Assembly: GCA_002150815.3 (NCBI GenBank)
Contig: NDFF03000003.1
Span: 62,001 to 126,000, forward strand
Reading direction: 5' to 3'
DNA: 64,000 nucleotides
Source: Grammothele lineata
Lineage: Eukaryota > Basidiomycota > Agaricomycetes > Polyporales > Polyporaceae
Shown: piece after piece, positions 53,801 through 64,000 of the stretch
How positions within the stretch are numbered: the first letter of the stretch is position 1
Layout: each line of letters begins with the position of its first letter
Translations under genes and position numbers: made by a program
The notes under the pieces: generated by a model
Database searches by the model: none
What the model saw: the letters and a program-made list of their open reading frames with translations, nothing else
Told to the model about the DNA's origin: nothing

Positions 53801-55510
53801 TGGCGGGACCCGATTACGAATGGTTCCAAAGGCTGGAGGACATGATCCAAACACATTTTGTTGGGCCAGACTGTTTCTGGAAGCCAGAGGGCATGATCCC
53901 TCGAGGGTGCACGAGGTTCTTTGGCAGTGCTTGGTGGGTCCCGTTCCCGCCTACACTAGTAAGTCCGCATCTTGCTGTCATCTTTGTGGACTACACCGAA
54001 CATCCTTGTAGGTCCTGCAGTATGATGACGGACCTCAAGTCGTTCTTTCAGAGGCGAAGCAACTGGAGAGATACGTCTATCAGAATACAAGCGAAGAGAT
54101 CCTGCGCAAGCGGCAGCTTCGTTTGGCGTTGAGAGCCCTCGACGGTCAGACTGTTCGTTGGCCTTACGACCACGTTCAGGTATGTTATTCCCGGTTCACT
54201 ACCGAAGATATTGGTCTGATTTGATCGGCGATAGAACGTGGGCTCGCGAGAGGCTTTCTGCTGCTGTGGAAAACGTTATGCGGCCGAAACGTCCGTGCAC
54301 TTCCAATCCTGCAAGTTCCAGATCGAGCGCAGCGGACACATTGAGTGGGAAGGCATTGATTTGGGCTCCGGGTTCAATGTTCGGCTCACCTACGCCAAAG
54401 ACGTCACGGTCACCGGAACGGTCATAGGACTCACGGACGACTACGACCTGAATAATCTCCTTGCACATTTCCTAGCTCTGAACGAGCCGCTCATTCCAAG
54501 CCGCCTGTCTTATATTGAGGCCGTGCTGCACAATTACCGGAAGCATTTCCGCAAAGAGTCGGAGTGGAAGAAGGAGACGCTCTCTTATCGGTTCCTTACT
54601 CATGTCTATAGCGAACCGAGGGAGGCCAAAGACGTCACCCAAAGCGCCGTTCATCTGGAGAGGGATACTCGCGTTCGGAAGCTCATGAGGAGCAGCTTGA
54701 ACGTCATGGATATCACGTATGAGCGCTGGCTGGCCGTGACGACTTCGGAGCTTGCTACTTGGTGGTATATCTTATGGGTCAGTGAGTTATGAACTGGCTC
54801 ATTAGCCTTTACTAACGTTGGCGTAGGACGACTTGTGGCGTCGAAATTGGGATGTCATCTCGGCGATGAGGATGTACGAGGCCGACTTCAACCCTCACTA
54901 TCCGACATCTATCGCCTACACGCCGCTCTCACGGGCTGTATTAGAGAACTTTCTAACCCAACGCGGGCTCCTGCACAGAAAGCCAGAGTTCTTCGACTTT
55001 TTCCATGCCGGCCTTCTCAACAAGATATACCTTCGGATGAATGATATTGTGTACCATGGCTCTAACGGGGTGTGTGCACGATGCTTTTCACATGCCACGT
55101 GCCACGCTCATTGTGTTCCTTAGGCAACCATCTTCCATGTAGGAGACGAAGCATCCGAGCTGGACATGGAGGAGATCGATCTACAAACTCTACCCCACCC
55201 TTCTACGCTCGGGACCGGGGGAGGCACGGAGTATGACGATAACTCTATCCGTGCACGCCCAAATTACCGTTGGGAGGGCATCCTTGACGATCCCCTCACG
55301 AGCGCGAGGAGACCGCGGCGGAACTTCACTTCCAAGCTCGCCGTCTGGTTCGGGATTCAGCCAACATGGCTGACAGGCGATCGGTCTCATGGCCTGTCAC
55401 TGGATGTTAGGTTGGAGAATGGGAAGTACGTATTGTTAGAAACCGCTCCGCCCAATGCGAGCGCGTTGTCACCGGAGAAGGGTAAGAGCGTGAATAGGGA
55501 ATCCATGTAG
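50855..55510 (+). CDS. Large multi-span membrane protein, function unknown
   Basis: The largest gene in the window: at least 15 short introns and roughly 1,300 residues. The first 300 residues are disordered and Ser/Pro/Asp-rich. Hydrophobic spans follow: IFGAVLNVALGIT, GLVDTLQIFALLLSTF, LAFNFASGLIQSLILLVCFM, AVLLTTFTLTVIYLPLSTMA, YAPAVVIIAIVCFLG, LTTLLLTAVIDP, ILLLISMLAFFTMQCVYAPF, LNYVLTSAVSLAVAF and YIVTYGLSFYFTFINM. The long cytosolic C-terminal part includes WQEVISILLLTDEHCRI, VVLSEAKQLERYVYQNTSEE, HIEWEGIDLGSGFNVRLTYA and DDLWRRNWDVISAMRMYEAD, with the compact block NPHYPTSIAYTPLSRAVLEN. I do not recognise a characterised family; the C-terminal blocks resemble uncharacterised agaricomycete proteins. 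Frame is followed with confidence through most exons, but the exact boundaries were not all verified. Confidence 0.75.
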
Positions 55511-55632
55511 CACACGCCCTGTACGACATTCACGGCATCTTAATTGACAATATCTATCACACGTTCTCCGCATGTGAGAGTAATAGATCAAGAAGTCGCA
55601 GGTGGATTTCGTATGGTACAAAATGTAAATAT

Positions 55633-58013
55633 CTACTTTGCCGACAAAGCGGCCCTGACAATTGAGTCGGCCTGCTCTCGAGTGACCGCCTGCTTCTTCA
55701 GGGACATCGCCTGAGCTTTGCCAGCCTTCGGACCGTTCTTACGATAGTCTACCTTGATCATACGAGAGGAGCGCACCTACGGTGACCGGCCTATCATCAC
55801 TCGCAGTCCAAGGACCAACGCATGAGTAACGTACCGTCTCGATCTGGTCAATCGCTTGCTTGTCAATACGTTTCGCATTGAACCACGCACTGGCATTCTT
55901 GTCGCCGACAGGGTTTCTTTCGTAGATATCCTCTACGTCAAACTTGTTCAGCTGCAAGTTCGCCTGACTCGCCTTGTCGTAGACCTGCTGGCTGACGCTA
56001 GCGAAGCTGACGTTCCGCTTTGCCTGCTGGAGTACAAATTCTCGGTTCTGGAACGCCTGGCGCCGGATGTCGGTGGACTCTACCACACGGCCAACGCTGA
56101 GGGTAGACAAGGTAGCCTCGTTGGAGAGCGCTTCCATAGTTCCACTGGGCAAAACTCGACTTGAATCGATAACAGCTCGCTCGCCATCGGTCACTTACCC
56201 AGTCTTCTTCGTGATGCCCGCATAGAAATCGTGCGCTTTCCGGAAAACGATCTTGTTGATTAGCTACTCACGGAAAGGGTTGTATGTATGTCATACCGAG
56301 TAGCTGCCGCTAAGCGTAGGCTCGCAAGCAATAATGTGCTATGATAAGGAAGCAGGGTCAGATGAGGATGATGTTCATCCTTGCCATCACAAAAGGAGGG
56401 CGCACCCGAGTGATGCCACGCTCGGCCATGAGATCCGCCGTCCGGCAAGGATCGTTCTCTGTTGTTGCCAACTGAGAACCGGCGACTGCAGGAGAGACAG
56501 AAGCCAGCACTCACGGTTCGGGCATCCGTCCGGAATTTTGTCCCCGTACTCCCTGATGCCATGAGGAGGTGAGTCGGTGACTAAAATCACGACTTTGGTC
56601 GCCTCGTCCTTCCAGGGAGCGTTCAGCGCATCATCGAGTCCGTCACACTGTGCCTCGGGCCCGTCTCCACCTCCTTCGGCTTTCAAGGAAGCAAGGTCGT
56701 TCCTGAGAGCATCGGTATCGGACTGGAACCCGTACCACTTGCTCACGAAGCCGTAGTCTACAGTGTTGCCCTGGTAGTCCGGCTGGGGATGGTCGCGGAA
56801 GGCGATGAGCCCGAAGCGAATATCGCTGCGGGTCCAGTTCCCCGACTCGGAAATGCCCGCGCATATGTCGGAGTCGATACGGTCGCGGGCCTGGTCGATG
56901 TACTTCTGCATGCTCGAGGTCGCGTCGAGGACAAATATGACGTCTCTACCAGCCAAATGTAAATGAAGCTTTTTCCAGCACACGTTTTGGAAACTTACAG
57001 CGAACTGCCAGACGATTTCCCATTGGTTGCCCACATCTTCAACGTCTTGATTGACGGCACGAAGAAGTACTCGCCACCGTGAGAAGTGACGAAGAATTCC
57101 TGGGGTATGCCAGGAGGGTCTATCGCCCCTGACTTCTTCACGCCTGCAAAGCCCGTGACAGAAATATCTTCGCCGGTCGTCTTCGACGTTAGTTTCCAGT
57201 TCACCTGGTCGCCTGTTTTAGGCAGCGCCGTAGTCGGGTTACCCACAAATTGCACCTCGATATAGTCTGACGAAGATTTCGGAGCAGGTGGACCCCCGAT
57301 GATCGGGTCTTGGTCTTAAGCTTCGAGCGCGTCGACTAAGTCATCAAGATATCGATGTGGAGTGCTCGCTCCTACGTAACGTGGTTAGTGGGCAACAAAG
57401 AGGTCGTTTGAAAGAAGTCATTGTTAGCGAACACGATGGTCTGCCGCACGAATCCTTGGTCGAGACTGGATCAGTGGTAGGCCACGAAGAAGAGACCGCA
57501 CTCTTCGGCAGGGTTGCTGCTCGTCTGCCGGGTACGGCTCTCTCGCGCTGTCACCTGGAAGCCAAAGGATCTCCTAAGTTCGAAGAGCACCAAAGTCGAT
57601 ATGAGAATTCTTACCTCGATTCCGTACGGCAGTCCAGCACGAACGATCATCCCTGACTCCAAGTAGCGTTTCTGAATGTAAGGGTCTAGGTTACGCGGCA
57701 CGGTCTTCCGGGTGTGCGCAGAGAAAGGGTAGTAGAGGTCGGTGAGTGCGCTGGGCGAGACTTTGGGGTTGTCCCGGATGAGGTAGTCAAAATCGTTGTT
57801 GCGGTCCGGATCCGCTGCTATTTTGACGTTGTCGCGCACCGGGCAGGTCTGAACAGGGGCACCCTAGTGACGACTCAACACATCTTCAGGATACCTACAT
57901 ATTACTTATGGTAGGACGCATGGCTTGAGCAACTTGAAGAAAGGGAAGGAAGCCGGCGTGGAAGAGGAATATGTGAAAGGAACTTCATTGTCGTCAAGCA
58001 CTACAACTGACAT
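55633..58013 (-). CDS. von Willebrand factor A-domain protein
   Basis: Contains a vWA domain with an apparent metal-ion-dependent adhesion site: RDVIFVLDATSSMQKYIDQA supplies the DxTxS motif; IRFGLIAFRDHPQPD and VVILVTDSPPHGI supply the other MIDAS and strand positions, with DPCRTADLMAERGI after. Upstream exons encode PKVSPSALTDLYYPFSAHTR with KTVPRNLDPYIQKRYLESGM, and a beta-rich stretch QVNWKLTSKTTGEDISVTGF. Downstream exons carry SVGRVVESTDIRRQAFQNRE and a C-terminus KKQAVTREQADSIVRAALSA. The start at 58013 is the weakest point: the first exon reads MSVVVLDDNEVPFTYSSSTP but its donor is not clear. No signal peptide, so likely intracellular. Role unknown; agaricomycete genomes carry several such proteins. 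Confidence 0.7.
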
Positions 58014-58214
58014 CGCGGAGTTTCCGAGTGCTCGGTGAATAGTTTCCGGCCTATCCTTCTGAGATTGCCAAGTGAGCCAAGGGACTCCATGATACAATTG
58101 TGCGGATTATACTATAGTGGTACTCGGAATGAGATTTGGTACTATGGTAAGGGGGCCTGAGTTGTGTGCTTGAACTTGGCGAAATCACTGACGGCACAAT
58201 AATAATTGCGCAAG

Positions 58215-58853
58215 CTATGCACCTAACCCTTTCGGCTGGGCCGCAGCACAGAGTAAGGCTTTGAGCTCCTCGACTACTGCGTACACTTGGGGCTCGCACG
58301 CCCGGAGCCACGCCGGGGCTGGACCTTCCGCAGGAGGAGCTGTTGCTGATCCCTTCTGCCACTTGATAGCCACGCTCGCCTTCGCAACTTGCATCTTAAG
58401 ACGTCCGCCCAGAAGCTCGCGGAGCATATCTATGACCTCGAGGTGTCCACCACCGCCGGCGTACGAAATGATTGCGACAGGCTTGTTCTTCCACTCCCAA
58501 TAGAGGTGGTCGAACGTGTTTTTGAGCTCTCCTGGATAGCTGTGATTATACACAGGAGAGAGTATAACGAAGCCGCTGCACGAAGCGACGAAGGTAGCCC
58601 ATTCGCGCACGGCGGGGTTCGGGTGCTGGGCGGGGTCGCGAATATCTGCTGGGACATGCGAGCCGTCAACGATGGGTCCGAGGGGGAGCGGGGCCTGAGT
58701 GGGGTCCACGAAGACAACGTCGATAGCGGGTATGCCGGAGGAGGCTGGTGTGCTTTCGAAGCCCTTGCGGACAAGGGAGACAAGCCAGTTGGCGATGCCC
58801 AGGCCCATTCCAGGGCGACGAAGACTTCCGAGGATGATGGCAATCTTGGGCAT
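58215..58853 (-). CDS. NADPH-dependent FMN reductase family protein
   Basis: Intronless 212-residue flavodoxin-like protein, one of very few intron-free genes here. Motifs: IAIILGSLRRPGMGLGIANW (phosphate-binding loop of FMN), FVILSPVYNHSYPGELKNTF (substrate/FMN loop), DHLYWEWKNKPVAIISYAGGGG (flavin-ring loop). The family includes azoreductases, quinone reductases and chromate reductases; the substrate cannot be told. Lack of introns could reflect retroposition or transfer, but the base composition is like its neighbours. The stop lies about 200 bp upstream of the vWA gene start on the same strand. Confidence 0.9.
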   Translation of the reverse strand: MPKIAIILGSLRRPGMGLGIANWLVSLVRKGFESTPASSGIPAIDVVFVDPTQAPLPLGPIVDGSHVPADIRDPAQHPNPAVREWATFVASCSGFVILSPVYNHSYPGELKNTFDHLYWEWKNKPVAIISYAGGGGHLEVIDMLRELLGGRLKMQVAKASVAIKWQKGSATAPPAEGPAPAWLRACEPQVYAVVEELKALLCAAAQPKGLGA

Positions 58854-59509
58854 GCTGAGCGTTGAGGCGAGAGCGGTATTGTCGTAGCAGGGGGTGGAAT
58901 TTTGACTCTTATCTATCTTCTGTGAGAGGTGCTTGAGTATATGTACATAAGCACAGCTCCATACGGCACCGCAGTTGACTCAGGTTCAGACTTATTGTAC
59001 AGTAGTCATACTAGAGCGTAGTCATTGTGACAGGACTGCGGTGTGCTTGAACGACTCGGAACGCTAAGAGGCCGGAGCGCAGCTGTGAGAGACCGGCTGT
59101 AATAGATTGCTTGAAAGAGAATGAGTAGAGTGTCTTACCAGCATATTCTATAGCCAACCGATGCGTGGTGACCATCTCTTGAAACCTGCGAGATTCAATA
59201 TTTGCTTCTTTTCAGCCGCAAGCTGAAATTGGGAGGACTAACTGTCAGGTCTATCTCGCACTTCCGAGTATTGGACTGTAAATGAGCTAGATGGAGGAAG
59301 GCCGCCAGGCTAGTTCCATTAGTTCCATTACTCTCCCAGGTATTGCGTAGGCGCCCGTCGTGCGAAGCCCCTGCGGTCTGGCCTTGCCCAAGAAACACCT
59401 CACTCCTGACCATTGTCGCAGGTGCAGACGTGCCAAATTCCATCGGCACTGCACTCAAATACTGTTCTGAACTGGTCTTACTTGCTCGCCTGTCCTCGAT
59501 TTGTTTTTC
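58854..59509. other. Intergenic region
   Basis: About 655 bases between divergent genes (FMN reductase minus, RRP36 plus). AT-richer than average with a short tandem repeat of TTAGTTCCA-like units near 59311-59330. No gene seen. Confidence 0.45.
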
Positions 59510-60961
59510 ATGCCTCGGCGACCGCGACCTGCGTCTAGGAAGCCTCCCCAGCACGCTCCGGCATCCAAGCAAACAGCATCCTCACGACCTGTTCTCTCCG
59601 ACAATGGAAGAACTGGCTGTGTCAACAGCAAGAGGGTACAACGTACTACAACACAACATGACTCAGGAGCTGAGTCCTCGAGTGACAGCGAGTCTCTCGA
59701 CGAGGTGGACCACCCTGAAGTCTCCGATTCCGAGGAGCAGGCCAAGTTGAATTTCGACGCAGAACCTGACGTACCCCGGGTTGCGCAATGGGTAGATGAG
59801 GAAGCGTTGGATGGTTTATCCGAAGGCGATTCTAAGGCAGGCAGCGAAGACGATGAGGAGTATGATGCTCGGCTGGTGCGTTTATATGGTACTTCCCCTC
59901 GACGTGTGCTCATGCACTATTGTGTTGTAGGAGACAGACCTTCATTCACTACCGTTTGGTACCCTTCTGAAAGCACAAAAGGTTTTATCTCACGGCCCAG
60001 CTGCGACAAACTCGGGAGACGAAGAATACTCGGCCAAACTGGGAGCTGATGAGGAGCTGCCCCCTGTATCCTTCAGTTCGCCAGCGAAAGGCGAAGAGAA
60101 GGAAGACCCGAAGGAACCTAACGAGGTCCCCAAACGTAAAAATAAGCATGCGTGAGTGCTCAACGTTGACTTGTCTCATGCTAGTCTCAGGTGAATATTA
60201 GACCTATGGAGATGTCATCCAAGAGGCCGGTCTCACGCTCGAGATTTGTTGCGGAAGAGAGACTAGTGCGGTCGCGTTCTTATGTATGACTTCTTCCTCT
60301 AATGCATTGACTGCAGACTCCCAGAGATCCTCGTTTTTTACATGTCACTGGGGAGTTCGACACAAAACGGTTCCATTCCCAGTACGGATTCCTCGCGGAC
60401 ATGCACAAGGATGAGCTTTCGACGCTCAAGGAAAACATGAAGCGCGCACGAAAGCTGTTGGCTAATTCTCCTCGCAACCTCCGCGAGGAGCGAGAAGCTG
60501 AAGTGGCTCGGCTTGAGCGTGCCGTCAAGCGAGCCGAGAGCTCCGTCAGCAAGGATCAACGGGAACAGGTGGAGCTAGAGGCGCTGAACAAGGCTTCACG
60601 CGAAGAGCGGGATAAGCAGAAGCAAGGCAAGAGGGTGTGGTATATGAAGAATAGTACGCATTTTCTTGTGTCGGCCTCCTCACGTCGTACCTTGAATGAC
60701 CGACTCTGTTTTCATGTAGCGGAGAAGAAGGCGTTATTACTTCGCGCGAAGTACGATGCGCTCGCCGAGACGGGAGGCAAGAGCGCAGTGCGCAAAGCAA
60801 TCGAAAAGAAGCAGAAGAAAACCAATCAGAGAGAGAAGAAAAAGCGGCCATTTGTGTCCGGACAAGCCTCAGGTCCAAGAGGTGGACCGGAGACGTTCTC
60901 CCGCAAAAGACCACGCGATGGGCCGGAAAATGGCACGAAGAAACGACCGAGGAGCGCATGA
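59510..60961 (+). CDS. RRP36: RRP36, small-subunit processome component
   Basis: Nucleolar protein needed for early cleavages leading to 18S rRNA. The start MPRRPRPASRKPP is basic; an acidic stretch (AESSSDSESLDEVDHPEVSD) follows. Exons continue ETDLHSLPFGTLLKAQKVLS, then the family core PMEMSSKRPVSRSRF and PRDPRFLHVTGEFDTKRFHS with QYGFLADMHKDELSTLKENM, a long coiled coil (LREEREAEVARLERAVKRAE) and the conserved tail WYMKNAEKKALLLRAKYDAL with VRKAIEKKQKKTNQREKKKR. The order matches yeast and human RRP36. About five exons, all in phase where checked. Confidence 0.93.
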
Positions 60962-61294
60962 GTGGGGATATTTTGTACACACACATAGTCCTTAGTGTTC
61001 GGTATGCAACTCCACGCATGTTTGCACGGGGCAATGAGGTCTGCATGAAAATGAGGAGATTGAGCAGTTTCACCGGTGACCGGAGGGCCACCGTTTGCCC
61101 CCGCTACGTGCGAAGGGCGCTTGTGCCCCGAAAGATGAGTTTTGCGCGTCTCGGATGTTGGTGCGAACTTCGACAGCAACCCGGATGCGTTCTACTTCCA
61201 TGTAGCCTCTTCATCGTTATTTTCCCCAGGCGACTCGGCCCTGGCGCAGGTGACTCGACCATCCACTCTTCGAAGTCGTTCAACTGGCGCAATC
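60962..61294. other. Intergenic region
   Basis: About 330 bases between RRP36 and the CorA-like gene. The reading frame of the CorA gene extends upstream to 61142 but without an ATG. No other gene seen. Confidence 0.4.
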
Positions 61295-63827
61295 ATGCCC
61301 CAATCAGACTCCGACCCCGATGCTCACTTCGCCTTCCTACCTCCCGAGGTCTATGGCCATGTTCAGAATCTAGAAGGCTTTGCAGATGAATCAGGCGGCG
61401 AATCCGAAGCTCACGACATTTATCGTGGCTCCCCGCCTCCAACACCAGCGCCCCCTCGCTCCCCATCCCCAGTCCCATCTAGTTCTTCCTCGACTTCCTC
61501 TACTTCAAGCTCAAGTTCTTTCGGAGGTCCATTTGGTGTCATCTCGGCGGGTGTAGAGAATGCCATCTCGAGGTGGGCTCGCGCGTGGAATTCCAGCTCA
61601 AGCATATCTTCCTCTTCCTCATCGTCTGCATCTGTGATCACCAAATCACGCCGTCGCAAGCGGCGTCCGCGTAGTATCTCCACCGTTCACAACGCTCGTT
61701 CTGAGCGTGAGGTTGCCGCGCGCATCCGCGCACGCGAGGACCTCCGGACTGTCCCTCGTGGGTTCGTACTGTATGCCCCCAAGGTTCGCCAGACCAACAC
61801 GAAGCCACAAGCAACGCCCGGGAGGAAGGCGCGGCGAGCTGCGGCAGCGGCGCAGAACCCGATACTCCGCACAACCTCGCTGGACGACGTCACAGCGCGA
61901 CTGAGCGTTGTTGTCAGAGAACGTGCGAGGGCGAGACGCACTCGGGGCGAAGCTCCTCTCCCCCCGTCGGTTGCTTCGAGTCCTCCAACCTCACGTCCTT
62001 TGTCTCCGCTTTTTCAAGACTATATGCTGTCGGATGCTGTGTCACGCGCCTCATCAACCCTCCCACAAGCCGTGGCAATAGAGAAGGGGAAACACAAGGC
62101 CACTACGGTCCATGTCCCTCGCACTCCCCCCGTGACTCCTTTTCCAAAGACCTCAACCGTCGTGGTCGAGGGACAGCGGTCTCCACAGGCATGGTGGCTA
62201 GATGTGTCTTCGCCCACTTGGGAGGACATGTGTACTATCGGGAAGGTGTGTTTGAGTATGTCCTTCCCGTTACTTGAGCTTTACGCTGCGTTGTCAGCTA
62301 TTACATCTACATCCTCTGACCCTGGAGGATATCCTGACGCAAGATCCTAGGGAGAAGCTGGAGTTATTCCCGCGCCTGGGTTACTATTTTCTCTCGTTTC
62401 GGGCGATTGAAAGCCAAAAGACAAGAGAGCGGTTACGGTATCTCCTGAGCGAGGATGAGTTGGGTGACAAGGATGAGGGTATCGTTGCTGAGGTTAACAT
62501 GTACCTTGTCGTGTTCCGTGAGGGCATCTGCTCGGTAAGTAGCAATCCACGGCTGTTTGGAAAGGGGGCTGAATCGAGGGAAACAGTTTCACTTCGCCGA
62601 CATTGACGGTTCGTCTGACCATTGATCCCATCTGAGAGGCAATGATTCTTATTGCGTTATGTCTTTAGAACATGTTGATCGAGTGCGACACAGAATCATG
62701 CTACTTGGCGATACGGCAAGCACATCCTCAGGTGAGCACTTTAAATCTATAAGTGAGAATAATTTCTTGATAAATGTCGGCAGAATGGATTGCCCATGGG
62801 CTCATGGACTCGATCGTGGATTCGTTTTTTCCACACCTGGAGATCATCGAGAAGGAAGTGATGGATATTGAGCGTTTGGTCTTCTCAGTCAATGACGGTA
62901 CGGCCCCCTCTGGGACGTCACCTGCAACTTCTGAGTCCAAAACGCTCACCGGTTCGAACACCACGATCTTGAACGAGAAAATGAGCTTCGGTATCCTGTC
63001 CGAGAAGGGATCCTTAGTAGACCTGGCGAAAGCGTCAACGAAGTCAACTGTCCCGAGGCCACGCTTCAGGGCTCCTAGTGAACTCCCTCTCCTGGTTCGC
63101 AGAATACGGCGTATCGTTTGGCGGAAATTGGCGTCCATCCCACGATTGAAATCTGTTGACCCCGATTCGCCAAATCAGTTGCTCCATTCCACAGAGACAA
63201 TCCACCGGATGGCTCGTATACGAAGATTGGTCACGTCATTAACTCGCTTTCTGGCCGTAAAATCCGAAGTCGTGGCACAAGTCAAGAAGAGACTACTGGC
63301 TACAGGAGAATGGAGCTTGGGGACAGGCACAGAGGATGATCTTGATGTTTTCGTTTATATGGGTGATGTTCAAGGTAGGACGACATGGTTGGCTAGTGCG
63401 GGACTACTCTTGGAGTGCTAATCGCCCTCTACAGATCATATCTTGACGCTGCAACAATCGCTGGCACATTATGAGCGGATGCTGAGTCAATCACATCCTA
63501 CATACCTTTCTCAACTTCGTTCTTCTGTCAGCAGGGCTAAGTCAGGTAGTGACAAGGCGATTGTCTCACTCACCGTTGTTTCCCTTGGAGTCCTGTGTGT
63601 TCAAACCCTAATCGGTATGTTGGGCCACACAAATACACCTGCATGTTCTCATTGGCGCGATAGGTCTTGCATCGATGAATTGCAACGTGCCCCACGACCC
63701 CGATCCATCTAGTCAATACAACGTTTTTGCAGTTGTCGTCGCCCTTGCCGTCGTCGTGATCAGCCTCTATTCACTCGTTGTGAGATATTGGTGGATTCAG
63801 GCCAGGCGGCACCGTCTGAAGATGTGA
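61295..63827 (+). CDS. CorA-type divalent metal (Mg2+) transporter
   Basis: Member of the CorA/Alr/Mnr2 family. Exon 1 (61295..62245) encodes a long disordered cytosolic N-terminus rich in Ser, Pro and Arg; exon 2 (62298..62534) starts LLHLHPLTLEDILTQDPREK, the conserved HPLTLEDI block, then FPRLGYYFLSFRAI and VAEVNMYLVVFREGICS. Next come FHFADI, EHVDRVRHRIMLL and WIAHGLMDSIVDSFFPHLEI, a long helical stalk, and two C-terminal transmembrane helices (AIVSLTVVSLGVLCVQTLI and VFAVVVALAVVVISLYSLVV). The loop after helix 1 reads GLASMNCNVPHDPDPSSQYN, so the GMN selectivity motif appears as SMN. It ends RHRLKM. About seven exons. Confidence 0.88.
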
Positions 63828-64000
63828 AGTACCGTTGCCGCTCGCGTTCGGTATAACCGGCGACGAGTGAGCATGCTATCATTTCCCACCTGATCCACAC
63901 GCTTCTTCCTGTGGTTGCAGGTCATAGACATTGTGAACGTGCTTTGTTATCCTGTATCCGTAGCACCCATACCTCTCCCTAATGGCGACTCGTTTTGCAG
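63828..64000. other. Window end
   Basis: 173 bases after the CorA-like stop; 3' UTR expected. Nothing else visible. Confidence 0.4.

Noticed and set aside
59311..59330. Short tandem repeat near RRP36
   Set aside because: Two copies of about 10 bases; too short to separate from chance.
1..64000. CRISPR array, prophage, virus-derived or toxin genes
   Set aside because: No regularly spaced repeats, no viral replication or capsid motifs and no toxin family were recognised.

Overview
This 64 kb window is nuclear chromosomal DNA from a filamentous basidiomycete, most likely an Agaricomycete. I base that on GC-rich coding sequence, very dense genes on both strands, many short introns (mostly 48-70 nt) with GT...AG ends and a CTNA-type branch site, and protein families that read as agaricomycete forms. 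I see no rRNA, convincing tRNA, CRISPR array or autonomous transposon. All coordinates come from hand-splicing: exon joins were chosen so that phase and conserved motifs agree, but none is backed by transcripts.

Layout. 1-7.9 kb: an F-box/LRR protein (partial, minus), a cytochrome b5-fused sphingolipid delta-8 desaturase (plus), ribosomal protein eL13 (minus) and a Pal1-type morphogenesis protein (plus). 8.3-16 kb: the histidine gene HIS7 and the serine gene SER3, transcribed divergently from a promoter carrying two Gcn4-type cores and a TATA box; then RAD51 with a MluI cell-cycle box upstream, mitochondrial uL4m and cytosolic uS9. 16-25 kb: a Rap1-like protein with two BRCT domains, a Tim17/22-family complex I-type subunit, an EED-like Polycomb WD40 protein and the nucleolar protein ESF1. 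25-35 kb: a secreted tandem-repeat proprotein with Lys-Arg sites, NudC, a Siz/PIAS SUMO ligase, the ADP/ATP carrier and an Irc3-like DEAD/H helicase. 35-45 kb: a pseudouridine-5'-phosphate glycosidase/PfkB-kinase fusion, MoaE-type molybdopterin synthase, Ice2, Dug3 and acetylglucosamine-phosphate mutase. 45-64 kb: alpha-SNAP, Nus1, a DUF2235 hydrolase, a very large uncharacterised membrane protein, a von Willebrand A protein, an NADPH-dependent FMN reductase, RRP36 and a CorA-type metal transporter.

Most genes are housekeeping, and neighbours share no obvious pathway apart from the HIS7/SER3 pair (amino-acid biosynthesis with a shared promoter). The two least expected elements are (i) the secreted protein at 25.3-26.3 kb, with nine near-identical repeats separated by Kex2-type sites, which looks like a precursor of multiple copies of one peptide, and (ii) a 97-bp inverted-repeat element with a perfect 9-bp target duplication inside the first intron of the DUF2235 gene, which looks like a MITE. 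Removing the element plus one duplication leaves a 54-nt intron, typical of this genome.
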